5,800 nt of DNA from Deltaproteobacteria bacterium (GTDB lineage Bacteria; Desulfobacterota; JADFXK01). The stretch spans positions 2,575 to 8,374 of the forward strand of contig JADFYA010000147.1 of NCBI GenBank assembly GCA_015233285.1. The letters run 5' to 3'. Positions 1-5,616 of the stretch are shown in pieces (within the stretch, counting starts at the first letter, position 1; each line of letters starts with the position of its first letter). Under the pieces are notes generated by a model, which saw nothing but the letters and a program-made list of their open reading frames with translations, had not been told where the DNA came from and did no database searches. The translations under genes were made by a program, and so were the position numbers.

Positions 1-197
1 CCATGGACACCATACAATCATCGCCCGAGGCTGTCAACGATGTACTGGCCAAAGTGCGGAACCGCGACCATACCTATCTGTGGGCGGTTTCTTCCATCCT
101 CTTCGCTGTCTGGGCTATCAGCGTGGTGGACGCCTTCCGCTACGGCAGGGCAATAGACCAGGCGCAGGATGCCTCAAGGCAGGTTAAAAGTTCTTGA
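1..197 (+). CDS. C-terminal part of a small membrane protein (5' end outside window)
   Basis: The open frame runs from the window edge to a TGA at 195-197. An ATG lies at position 3, but the real start is probably further left, because no ribosome binding site can be seen. The visible 64 residues contain one hydrophobic helix at about residues 25-44 (LWAVSSILFAVWAISVVDAF), flanked by charged residues, and a short polar tail. The pattern of an aromatic-rich helix followed by VDAFRYGR resembles the end of small bacterial inner-membrane proteins, but no family can be named. The stop lies 80 bases before the transporter gene on the same strand, so it may be the preceding gene of one transcript. 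Function unknown. Confidence 0.5.
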   Translation, partial: MDTIQSSPEAVNDVLAKVRNRDHTYLWAVSSILFAVWAISVVDAFRYGRAIDQAQDASRQVKSS

Positions 198-277
198 CAG
201 GTCATCCTTCGGTCCCCCATGGACATTTCTCGGTTGTCACGGCGGGCCGCCGGGCCAAAGATAAAGGATAAGGCAAT

Positions 278-970
278 ATGCCCATACCGTCGTCTGAAAA
301 TCTTTATAGCAGAGCAAATTTCCTGGCCATCCTAACTATTTTTTTTAATTTGGCCGAAGGTCTGGTCTCCGTCTGGCTCGGAGTCTCCGATGAGACTTTA
401 ACCCTATTTGCTTTTGGGGTGGATTCTTTCGTCGAAGTCATTTCCGCCCTGGGCGTCTGGCACATGATCAGGCGACTCCGGCGGTCATCCGACAAAGACG
501 ACGATAGATTTGAAAAGCAAGCTTTGAGGATTACGGGGGTTGCTTTTTATCTTCTGGCTGCCGGGCTGATCATGACGGCCATATGGAATATCTATCATCA
601 TCATAAACCGGAAACCACCCTCTGGGGTATCGTTGTCGGCTCGGTTTCAATCGTCTGCATGGGGATACTGGTTCATTATAAGGGCCGCACCGGCCGGCAA
701 CTCGGTTCTGGGGCGATTATGGCCGATGCAGCCTGTAGCCGTGTCTGCATGTATCTGGGGATCGTCCTGATGCTGGCCAGCATCGGCTACGAATTGACCG
801 GAGTCGGCTTACTTGATTCAGTTGGTTCGATCATCATCGCCTTGTTTTCAATCAAAGAAGGAAGAGAGGCTCTTCAAAAAGCAAAAGGGCTATCATGCTG
901 TTGTGGCCTCACATGCAGTCAAACGGGCGTGGGACAAATTATCCCTTTAGCCGGTCTAAACAAGGAATAA
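278..970 (+). CDS. Short cation diffusion facilitator (CDF)-type cation transporter
   Basis: This is probably an inner-membrane proton-coupled efflux carrier for divalent metal cations. About six hydrophobic helices can be drawn, near residues 13-35, 41-62, 84-105, 115-134, 156-174 and 177-193. Helix 2 carries D49-S-F-V-E53, matching the DxxxD metal pair of CDF proteins such as YiiP. Helix 5 keeps the aspartate D150 (in MADAACS) but has alanine where YiiP has the paired histidine; cysteines C153 and C157 follow. The protein stops soon after the last helix, so the usual cytoplasmic dimerisation domain is absent: 230 residues against about 300 in typical CDFs. Instead there is a Cys-rich tail (C207, C208, C209, C213). 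The ATG at 278 is preceded by AAAGGA at 263-268. A gene of unknown function follows after nine bases. The family is fairly sure; the metal is unknown. Confidence 0.85.
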   Translation: MPIPSSENLYSRANFLAILTIFFNLAEGLVSVWLGVSDETLTLFAFGVDSFVEVISALGVWHMIRRLRRSSDKDDDRFEKQALRITGVAFYLLAAGLIMTAIWNIYHHHKPETTLWGIVVGSVSIVCMGILVHYKGRTGRQLGSGAIMADAACSRVCMYLGIVLMLASIGYELTGVGLLDSVGSIIIALFSIKEGREALQKAKGLSCCCGLTCSQTGVGQIIPLAGLNKE

Positions 971-979
971 CAAACCGTT

Positions 980-1312
980 ATGCGACAATTACTGTTTGAC
1001 GAACTATCCGATCAAGATATGGCCAAGATCCGAGAGTACCTGATTGATGCCGGTGAACCAAGTGAGGTTGGCGGGCTTTATTGGATAACCCTCCATGATG
1101 ATCTGCTGAATGAAAACCAGTTCCATCATCACCTATGTAAACCCTTTAGCTTTGCCGTAGAACTTGGCAACAATTGGGTTAAATTTGAATTCCTGATCAG
1201 GAGCCGAAGCACCATGTCTTGCTCCTGTACCGGATATGCTGGAGAAGTGCAAACCGCCTTCATCTTGAGGTTTGCCAACAACCTTATCGAAAACCTGAAT
1301 CTCAAAACCTAG
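980..1312 (+). CDS. Conserved-looking hypothetical protein, 110 aa
   Basis: I do not recognise a named family. The product is a small soluble protein without signal peptide or membrane segment. An acidic N-terminal helix (about residues 8-23) is followed by alternating hydrophobic stretches (GGLYWITL, FSFAVELGNNWVKFEF) that look like a beta sheet, and by a C-terminal helix (about 91-107). Potential metal ligands stand out: H49-H50-H51 with C53, and C81/C83 in SCSCTGYA. The gene begins nine bases after the transporter stop, with only a weak AAGGA at 962-966 some distance from the ATG, so translational coupling is likely. The His and Cys residues beside a cation transporter make a role with metals possible, but that is inference from position and composition only. 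Confidence 0.75.
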   Translation: MRQLLFDELSDQDMAKIREYLIDAGEPSEVGGLYWITLHDDLLNENQFHHHLCKPFSFAVELGNNWVKFEFLIRSRSTMSCSCTGYAGEVQTAFILRFANNLIENLNLKT

Positions 1313-1342
1313 GACTGCAGGCAATCCTTCGATCTTGGACCT

Positions 1343-1348
1343 AAGGAG
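1343..1348 (+). promoter_or_regulatory. Ribosome binding site that sets the STAS gene start
   Basis: AAGGAG lies nine bases before the ATG at 1358, which is normal spacing. A TTG at 1352 in the same frame is only three bases away, too close, so the ATG is the better start. Confidence 0.75.
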
Positions 1349-1357
1349 ATATTGTTT

Positions 1358-1690
1358 ATGGAGCTTTCAATCAAAGAGCAAGGTGATGTTCAAGTCGTTT
1401 TATTGGGAGGCCGGTTTGACGCCCAAGCCGCTGGAATGGTGGAAGAAAAACTAAACGGAGTGTTGGACGCCGGGCACAAGAAACTCCTTGTAGATTTAGG
1501 CGGCACAAACTACATCAGTAGCGCCGGATTACGTGTCTTGTTAGCCACGACTAAAAAAATCAAGAAGGTAAACGGCCGCATTGTGTTATCGTCTTTGACC
1601 CAGTATGTTAAGGAAGTATTCGAAATCGCCGGCTTTACCTCCATTTTTGATATCTATGGGGATCTCGACGAGGCCTTGAAACATTTTTAG
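1358..1690 (+). CDS. STAS-domain protein, anti-sigma factor antagonist type (SpoIIAA/RsbV-like)
   Basis: This single-domain cytoplasmic protein of 110 residues is the usual length for the SpoIIAA/RsbV group. The fold is readable in order: a first beta strand (VQVVLLGGRFDA), a strand at VDLGGTNY (about 45-52), the signature ISSAGLRVLL (53-62) and the KVNGRIVLSSL strand. Family members bind an anti-sigma kinase and are switched off when it phosphorylates a serine at the start of the signature helix. Aligned with B. subtilis SpoIIAA (Ser58 in DSSG), that residue is S55 here; S54 replaces the usual aspartate. No anti-sigma kinase, PP2C phosphatase or sigma factor lies in the window, so its partner must be elsewhere. 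It may act in a stress, envelope or motility partner-switch. The fold is confident; the pathway is unknown. Confidence 0.9.
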   Translation: MELSIKEQGDVQVVLLGGRFDAQAAGMVEEKLNGVLDAGHKKLLVDLGGTNYISSAGLRVLLATTKKIKKVNGRIVLSSLTQYVKEVFEIAGFTSIFDIYGDLDEALKHF

Positions 1691-1735
1691 ATCAAATTAA
1701 TCCGACGACTTTACCAGTCATCTATTATTAAGTTC

Positions 1736-1818
1736 AGCCTTCAGCCGGCCGTTCTAACCCAGATGGGAACAGGCCCGAGAACGTAGCCGCGGCGCTGGTC
1801 GTCAGGGGCCTGAAGGTT
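1736..1818 (+). other. Possible branched RNA structure in the leader of the methyltransferase gene
   Basis: The 168-base gap 1691-1858 holds no gene. An outer stem pairs 1736-1746 (AGCCTTCAGCC) with 1807-1818, giving about 11 pairs including one GU and one bulged C. Inside it, GGCCGTTC at 1747-1754 pairs with GAAC-A-GGCC at 1767-1775 (8 pairs, one bulged A). The rest holds the palindrome GCCGCGGC (1786-1793). No U-run follows directly, so it is not an ordinary terminator. TTCTAACCC occurs twice, at 1752-1760 and 1825-1833. It could be a leader element, a small RNA or a processed-intergenic hairpin. I could not match it to a known riboswitch, and the pairing was found by eye. Confidence 0.3.
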
Positions 1819-1846
1819 ACTCCTTTCTAACCCGGCCAACATTAGC

Positions 1847-1851
1847 AGGGG
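1847..1851 (+). promoter_or_regulatory. Ribosome binding site supporting a TTG start
   Basis: AGGGG stands seven bases before the TTG at 1859. The frame has no ATG or GTG between the upstream stop at 1811-1813 and this TTG, so TTG is the only reasonable full-length start. Confidence 0.5.
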
Positions 1852-1858
1852 TGGACCC

Positions 1859-2617
1859 TTGGGCTTCGTCTTCGATCACAACGCGGCATTATCCTGCGAT
1901 CAATGGCTTGAGACAGAGACCGGCCGATACATCCAGGAACTGGAAGCGGAATTGGTCGTTCGACTTCTTAAGCCGGCGGCCGGCCAACGGTTGCTTGATA
2001 TCGGTTGTGGCACAGGATATTACCTGGGCTTGTTCAAACATCTCGGCTTAGACGTTACCGGATTAGACCCCTCACCCTACTGCCTCAGCCTGGCCCAACA
2101 AAAACTTGGGCATTCCGTAGCCTTGTATCAAGGGAGGGCGGAAGACCTACCCTTTGAGGATAATGAATTCGATGTCTCCATTATGATCACCTCATTGGAA
2201 TTCATGGACGACCCCCATACCGCTCTGGCCGAAGCCGCCCGTGTAACGAGACAACATATCCTTATTGCAACACTAAATCCATATTCCTTAACCGCCGTAT
2301 TCCGCCGGATCAAAGGAATCATCCATCCCACCATATATAATCGGGCCAAGTTTCGAAGCCTATGGGGACTGAAGGGACTGGCTAAGAGCGTCCTGGGACC
2401 GACCGAGGTGGAATGGGGCTCGGTAACGTTGTTGCACTCCAAGCCAAACAAATACTTCCGATGGATTGAACGGTCACGCCTGGCTCAAAAAAATCCGCTG
2501 GGGGCTTTTATCGCCCTGTGTGCCCCGGCCAAATATGTTCTTCGGGCCGACCCTCTGCATCTGGTTGCCTCTTTCAAACCGGATTACCTGATTGATCGGG
2601 CGGGATTGGCCCGTTAG
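1859..2617 (+). CDS. Class I SAM-dependent methyltransferase
   Basis: The 252-residue cytoplasmic protein has the Rossmann-type methyltransferase core of the Methyltransf_11/UbiE-like group. Motif I is LLDIGCGTG (residues 45-53), the SAM-binding glycine loop. The acidic residue that contacts the ribose is D70 in GLDPSP. AEDLPF (94-99) is the motif-II region, and FDVSIMITSLEFMDDP (104-119) is the motif after it. The N-terminal 40 residues form a helical cap. The C-terminal 110 residues, rich in basic and aromatic residues (RRIKG, SKPNKYFRW), probably shape the substrate site. The substrate cannot be told from the sequence: small molecule, quinone, lipid or protein are all open. It starts at TTG. 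It faces the convergent gene group and ends just before the shared terminator. No neighbour points to a pathway. Confidence 0.88.
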   Translation: MGFVFDHNAALSCDQWLETETGRYIQELEAELVVRLLKPAAGQRLLDIGCGTGYYLGLFKHLGLDVTGLDPSPYCLSLAQQKLGHSVALYQGRAEDLPFEDNEFDVSIMITSLEFMDDPHTALAEAARVTRQHILIATLNPYSLTAVFRRIKGIIHPTIYNRAKFRSLWGLKGLAKSVLGPTEVEWGSVTLLHSKPNKYFRWIERSRLAQKNPLGAFIALCAPAKYVLRADPLHLVASFKPDYLIDRAGLAR

Positions 2618-2659
2618 AGTCCGTCCCTAAATTTCAACCCACGTGACAGCCGTTCCCCC

Positions 2660-2712
2660 GGAAAACAAAAACCGCAGAAACTTAGGAGTGTTTTGCTCCT
2701 GGTTCCTGCGGT
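2660..2712 (-). terminator. Rho-independent terminator between convergent genes, strongest for the - strand
   Basis: A hairpin at 2671-2712 pairs ACCGCAGAAAC...AGGAG with CTCCT...GTTCCTGCGGT. The stem is about 16 pairs with one mismatch and a small internal bulge, and the loop is TGTTTTG. On the - strand it is followed at once by TTTTGTTTTC (2670-2661), a classic U-run, so it ends the transcript of the 101-residue membrane protein gene. On the + strand it is followed by CATTTTCTTCT, so it may also work, less strongly, for the methyltransferase gene. Confidence 0.9.
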
Positions 2713-2749
2713 CATTTTCTTCTCGGTGAAAACTTAACTGCTGCGAGAA

Positions 2750-3055
2750 TTAATTTCCTTTAATTGAAGCCAATTCCGCCTTCAATTTTTCTAGTTCGTC
2801 CTTGACTGCACTCACTTCATCTACCGCTCCGCCGACTTCTTCCGTCTGTTCATTCGCTTTGTCGCGCAGTTCTTCAAACCCCAGGTAAGCCGCCAGACCG
2901 CCACCCAAGATCAATCCCAAAGGAAGAATCCCAGCCATAATTTTCAGGAACGGCGCCCACCAAAACCCCAGACAAAGAAAACCAATGGTCAAAGCCAATA
3001 TCCCAGCGGCCAATATCTTATAGTCAGCCATGCATTCGGCTATGTTCTTCATCAT
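2750..3055 (-). CDS. Small membrane protein with two TM helices and a C-terminal coiled coil
   Basis: No named family is recognised. The 101-residue protein has two hydrophobic helices, at about residues 14-31 and 36-58. The second is glycine-rich (LGLILGGGLAAYLG), which suggests tight helix packing. They are followed by a charged amphipathic segment at 60-98 (EELRDK...VKDELEKLKAELASIK) that should form a coiled coil. Both ends are predicted to be cytoplasmic, but the charge bias is weak. AGGAGGAGGA (3061-3070) ends five bases from the ATG at 3055; a second ATG at 3052 is equally possible. It lies 110 bases downstream of the helix-turn-helix gene on the same strand and has its own strong ribosome binding site and terminator. 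The coiled coil suggests self-assembly or docking of a partner, which is inference. Confidence 0.8.
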   Translation of the reverse strand: MMKNIAECMADYKILAAGILALTIGFLCLGFWWAPFLKIMAGILPLGLILGGGLAAYLGFEELRDKANEQTEEVGGAVDEVSAVKDELEKLKAELASIKGN

Positions 3056-3165
3056 TATGATCCTCCTCCTGACTCCGGTTCAAGGAGCTTTATCACAAAA
3101 TAATTGTAGTTGTTATCCCGATGGGGGCGTTGTGCCTCTTTCACTTTACTGGATGTATCGTCAGC

Positions 3166-4632
3166 CTATTTGTGGTCCTGCGGCTTATCGACCGTTTTTG
3201 TCGTCTCATCTTTTTTTACATCGGTCTTGGCGGTTGCCTGCTCAGCAACCGGTTTGGCTTCTTTTTTGTCAACTGTTGTCTCAACAGCCTTCTTTTCCGG
3301 CAATATCTCTTTCTTCTCGATTAAAGGGGCCTCTATTTTGGCGTCTTTTTTATCTACTGCGGTTTCTTTTTTAACCACTTCAGCCGATTTAATTTCTTGC
3401 ATCATCGGGGCAGGTTCTCTTTTCATCTCTGCCCTGGCCTCAAGTTCCAATTGTTTCTTCCTGGCTTCCTCCATGGCTGTCACCGCCACCAGGCTCTGGT
3501 CATATTTTGTCAACCAGGCATTCAGTTCTTTCGACTTGGCCTGTGTCTGGCTGATCAGTCTATCAATATCACCGTCATGGAACCCCAGGGATTTTGCTCT
3601 TTCTAAGTGTTTCAGCGCATTGGTATAGGCCTTGTGGAGGTCGGACTCGAAGGAGGTAATCGGAGTCATGGCGCTGGTATATTCCAATCGGCCGAACGTC
3701 TTGTTTAACTGAACTTCTTGCTGTTCGGTGACTGTAACGCGGGTGGCCTGCTCCAGATATAATTTTGCCTGGACATAATCGGGTACCGGTTTGATCCGAA
3801 TGGCCGCTTCGGCTTTTTCCAACAAAAGGCCGAAAATCGCGTTCATGGCCGCGAATTTCCCTGGATAGGGTGTCTTGGTCAGGTCGGTTAAGTCCATTCC
3901 GTCTATGGTAATGGGCTTAAAGTCAGGCAGCGGAGATCTACCTGCGGGGGCAAAAATTCCCTTCCACAAGGTGAACTGGCTCCCTTCGGTGACGATGTAA
4001 TATTTGTTGGAATTGACCATGCAAAGACTAAAAGTGAAGCCGCCAATGATGATAATGATCCCCACTAATATGAATGCCGTTAGTCGCCCATTCCCATTGC
4101 GGCCTTTTTCCATAACCTTAGTTAATTTCCCTTTTGGAGTTGCGTCACTCAATTTTTGTCCCTCCTCGCTTTCGATCATGGTTTTTATAGAGCTTAGCTC
4201 TCGACTCTTCGGCATCTCCGCCGAAATTCTTTCTAATTGGGATGAAGGAAGCGCGGCGTCTTGCCTGGCCGATACTGATCCTTCATATAGGTTCTTCTCT
4301 GTAGTAGATGAAACGGTCACCGTGTCCCCACCGGCCTGACCCTGAGTCGGTTCAACCGGACTTGATTCCACCTTTTCGATTGACTCTATCGACTCTCCAG
4401 GTGGCGTCACCGCGTCTGAGGCTGCTTCGGACTCCGCAGCCGGAGCTTCCGGCGAAAGTTCTTTTAGCCACCGGTAGTAGGTGGATTTAGAAATATTCAA
4501 CTTACTCAGGGCCTTGTCTAAGGATAAGTCAGACGCAGCCACTTGTTTCAGAAGATCATTCTTTTCCGCCTGCGTAAACGATGCCTTCTTTTTTTTCTTG
4601 TCGGTCGGTTTGAAAAGACTTTCTCGTCCCAT
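3166..4632 (-). CDS. Membrane-anchored protein with N-terminal helix-turn-helix and Lys/Glu/Ala-rich tail
   Basis: The 488-residue protein is not a named family that I recognise. Order of parts: a basic N-terminus (DKKKKKAS, 11-18); a helix-turn-helix at about 20-58 whose end, ISKSTYYRWLKEL, resembles the HTH of IS3-type transposases (OrfA); an acidic, Ser/Pro/Glu-rich linker (60-165); a basic stretch (168-183); one transmembrane helix (184-206); a folded part at about 208-385 with YYIVTEGSQFTLWKGIFAPAG and predicted helices; and a Lys/Glu/Ala tail (388-488) containing VDKKDAK and VDKKEAK. The basic residues before the helix place the N-terminus in the cytoplasm and the rest outside it. It could be a membrane-tethered transcription regulator of the ToxR/CadC layout, or a DNA-to-membrane tether. 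It lies 151 bases after the parA reading frame. The start has only a weak ribosome binding site, but no other start precedes the HTH. Confidence 0.8.
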   Translation of the reverse strand: MGRESLFKPTDKKKKKASFTQAEKNDLLKQVAASDLSLDKALSKLNISKSTYYRWLKELSPEAPAAESEAASDAVTPPGESIESIEKVESSPVEPTQGQAGGDTVTVSSTTEKNLYEGSVSARQDAALPSSQLERISAEMPKSRELSSIKTMIESEEGQKLSDATPKGKLTKVMEKGRNGNGRLTAFILVGIIIIIGGFTFSLCMVNSNKYYIVTEGSQFTLWKGIFAPAGRSPLPDFKPITIDGMDLTDLTKTPYPGKFAAMNAIFGLLLEKAEAAIRIKPVPDYVQAKLYLEQATRVTVTEQQEVQLNKTFGRLEYTSAMTPITSFESDLHKAYTNALKHLERAKSLGFHDGDIDRLISQTQAKSKELNAWLTKYDQSLVAVTAMEEARKKQLELEARAEMKREPAPMMQEIKSAEVVKKETAVDKKDAKIEAPLIEKKEILPEKKAVETTVDKKEAKPVAEQATAKTDVKKDETTKTVDKPQDHK

Positions 4633-4699
4633 TTATAATACTTTATCCCTAATCTGGAAGTAAAAATGACGAGGGCCGAACCTGCCCCCCGATCCTAAG

Positions 4700-4737
4700 T
4701 CCGGCGAATTATATACATCCCATGTGGAGATTGTAAA
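4700..4737 (-). promoter_or_regulatory. Sigma70-type promoter of the helix-turn-helix gene, with a nested palindrome
   Basis: On the - strand, TTTACA (4737-4732) and a perfect TATAAT (4713-4708) are separated by 18 bases. Transcription would start near 4700, leaving a leader of about 68 bases before the ATG at 4632. Between the two boxes lies ACATCCCATGT (4715-4725), a short inverted repeat where a repressor could block RNA polymerase. This suggests that the gene is transcribed apart from parA. Confidence 0.65.
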
Positions 4738-4783
4738 GAACAAAATTCGGTTTCCCCTAAGAGATTCTCATCTAATCTCCAAC

Positions 4784-5566
4784 CTATAAACATCTCTGGA
4801 TAATCTCTTCAGCCAGGGCCTGATATTCTATGGCCCCTCGGTTTGACCGTTGTTCAAAAGCGATGGGGCATCCCCGGGCCGAACACTCGGCAATCGAGGT
4901 ATTATTGTGAATTACCGTGTTAAACAGGAGGTCCCGAGTAATCTCACTGTCCTGCAATTGCTTCAGCACATCCCTGGCCACCTTAGTTCGCTGATCATAT
5001 AATGTGGCGGCCACGCCGCAAACAGACAATTCCGGATTAAGATTATCCTTAATTCATTCAATGATTTCAAACAACCTATCCAGAGCTGCAAAGGAATAGG
5101 GATGGGTCTGACAAGCCACCACGGCTTGCCGGGAAAAGGCCAAAACATTGACGGTCAAGAGCGACAGGCTTGGCGGCGTATCGAACAGGATGACATCGTA
5201 ATCATTCTCTATCGGGGCCAGTCCCTTGCGCAGTTGATTTTCGCGGCCGATTTTGGAAACCAGCTCCACCTCGGCCCCGGACAAGTCTTTACTAGCCGGC
5301 AAGACAAACAAATTAGGCCATTTGGTGGGCCGGACAACCTTGCCGGGATCCTGTTTGGCCGGGTTCATAATCAAGTCATATATCGACTTCTCGCCGTTTT
5401 CCAGGATCACACCCAGTCCGTGGGTCGCATTGGCCTGCGGATCAACATCAACCATCAGCACCCGGTACCCGGCCAGAGAAAAACTAGCCGCCAAATTGAC
5501 TACGGTCGAGGTTTTTCCCACGCCCCCCTTATCATTGGCTACAGCTATCGTCCAGGGTTTGTTCAT
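4784..5566 (-). pseudogene. ParA/Soj-family ATPase gene interrupted by one in-frame TGA (codon 171 of 260)
   Basis: ParA proteins are dimerising ATPases that position plasmids, chromosomes or protein cargo by cycling on nucleoid DNA. The deviant Walker A box is K13-GGVGKT with signature lysine K13. The A' box is VDVDPQANAT (39-48) and Walker B is DVILFDTPP (124-132). The C-terminal part (SVCGVAATLYDQRTKVA and, near the end, SNRGAIEYQALAEEII) is also typical, and 260 codons is the normal length. The codon at 5054-5056 is TGA, between FEIIE and IKDNLNPEL, with no frame change; the 89 codons after it remain open and family-like. Without readthrough the product ends after 170 residues and loses its C-terminal third. 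No parB gene follows; the next gene is the membrane-anchored helix-turn-helix protein. It could be a recent mutation, a sequencing error or, less likely, recoding. The ParA identity is very sure. Confidence 0.9.
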
Positions 5567-5585
5567 AAGAATCTTTCTCTTGCCA

Positions 5586-5598
5586 ATAACCGCGTTAT
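5586..5598. promoter_or_regulatory. Palindrome ATAACCGCGTTAT in the parA leader (possible operator)
   Basis: Two perfect 5-base arms (ATAAC and GTTAT) flank CGC. The site lies between the predicted parA transcription start and its ATG, a usual place for a repressor site. It does not resemble the chromosomal parS consensus. The length is short enough for chance. Confidence 0.3.
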
Positions 5599-5616
5599 GA
5601 CTCCATACCGGTTAAG

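Noticed and set aside
194..199. TTGACA as a -35 box for the cation transporter gene
   Set aside because: No -10-like sequence lies 16-18 bases downstream (the sequence there is CCATGG), so it is not a supported promoter.
239..256. GGCGGGCCGCC symmetry before the transporter gene as a terminator
   Set aside because: The arms are separated by one base, so no stable loop can form, and no T-run follows.
339..346. Run of eight T in the transporter gene as a slippage site
   Set aside because: It encodes I-F-F in the first membrane helix, where such codons are expected. Nothing else suggests frameshifting.
1851..2051. GTG-started frame overlapping the methyltransferase start
   Set aside because: The product lacks any domain, while the neighbouring frame has all methyltransferase motifs. 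The GTG lies in the ribosome binding region of that gene.
2128..2451. - strand frame inside the methyltransferase gene
   Set aside because: It is a shadow of the coding frame, with no ribosome binding site and no recognisable domain.
3030..4663. Several + strand open frames opposite the membrane HTH gene
   Set aside because: They are antisense shadows of a Lys/Glu/Ala-rich gene, giving Phe/Ser/Leu-rich translations without domains. None has a convincing ribosome binding site, and the - strand frame carries the clear HTH, membrane helix and full length.
4761..4779. Inverted repeat GAGATT/AATCTC just after the parA stop, as a terminator
   Set aside because: The stem is only six pairs, AT-rich, and not followed by a U-run on either strand.
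5054..5056. Reassigned genetic code (TGA as Trp or Gly) to explain the ParA stop
   Set aside because: No other gene in the window contains an internal TGA over more than 1200 codons, tryptophan is encoded by TGG, and the frames at 197 and 5642 end at TGA.
5036..5056. Selenocysteine insertion at the ParA TGA
   Set aside because: The downstream stem is short, AT-rich and begins directly at the stop, unlike a bacterial SECIS. No ParA selenoprotein family is known to me. Kept only as an outside possibility in the findings.
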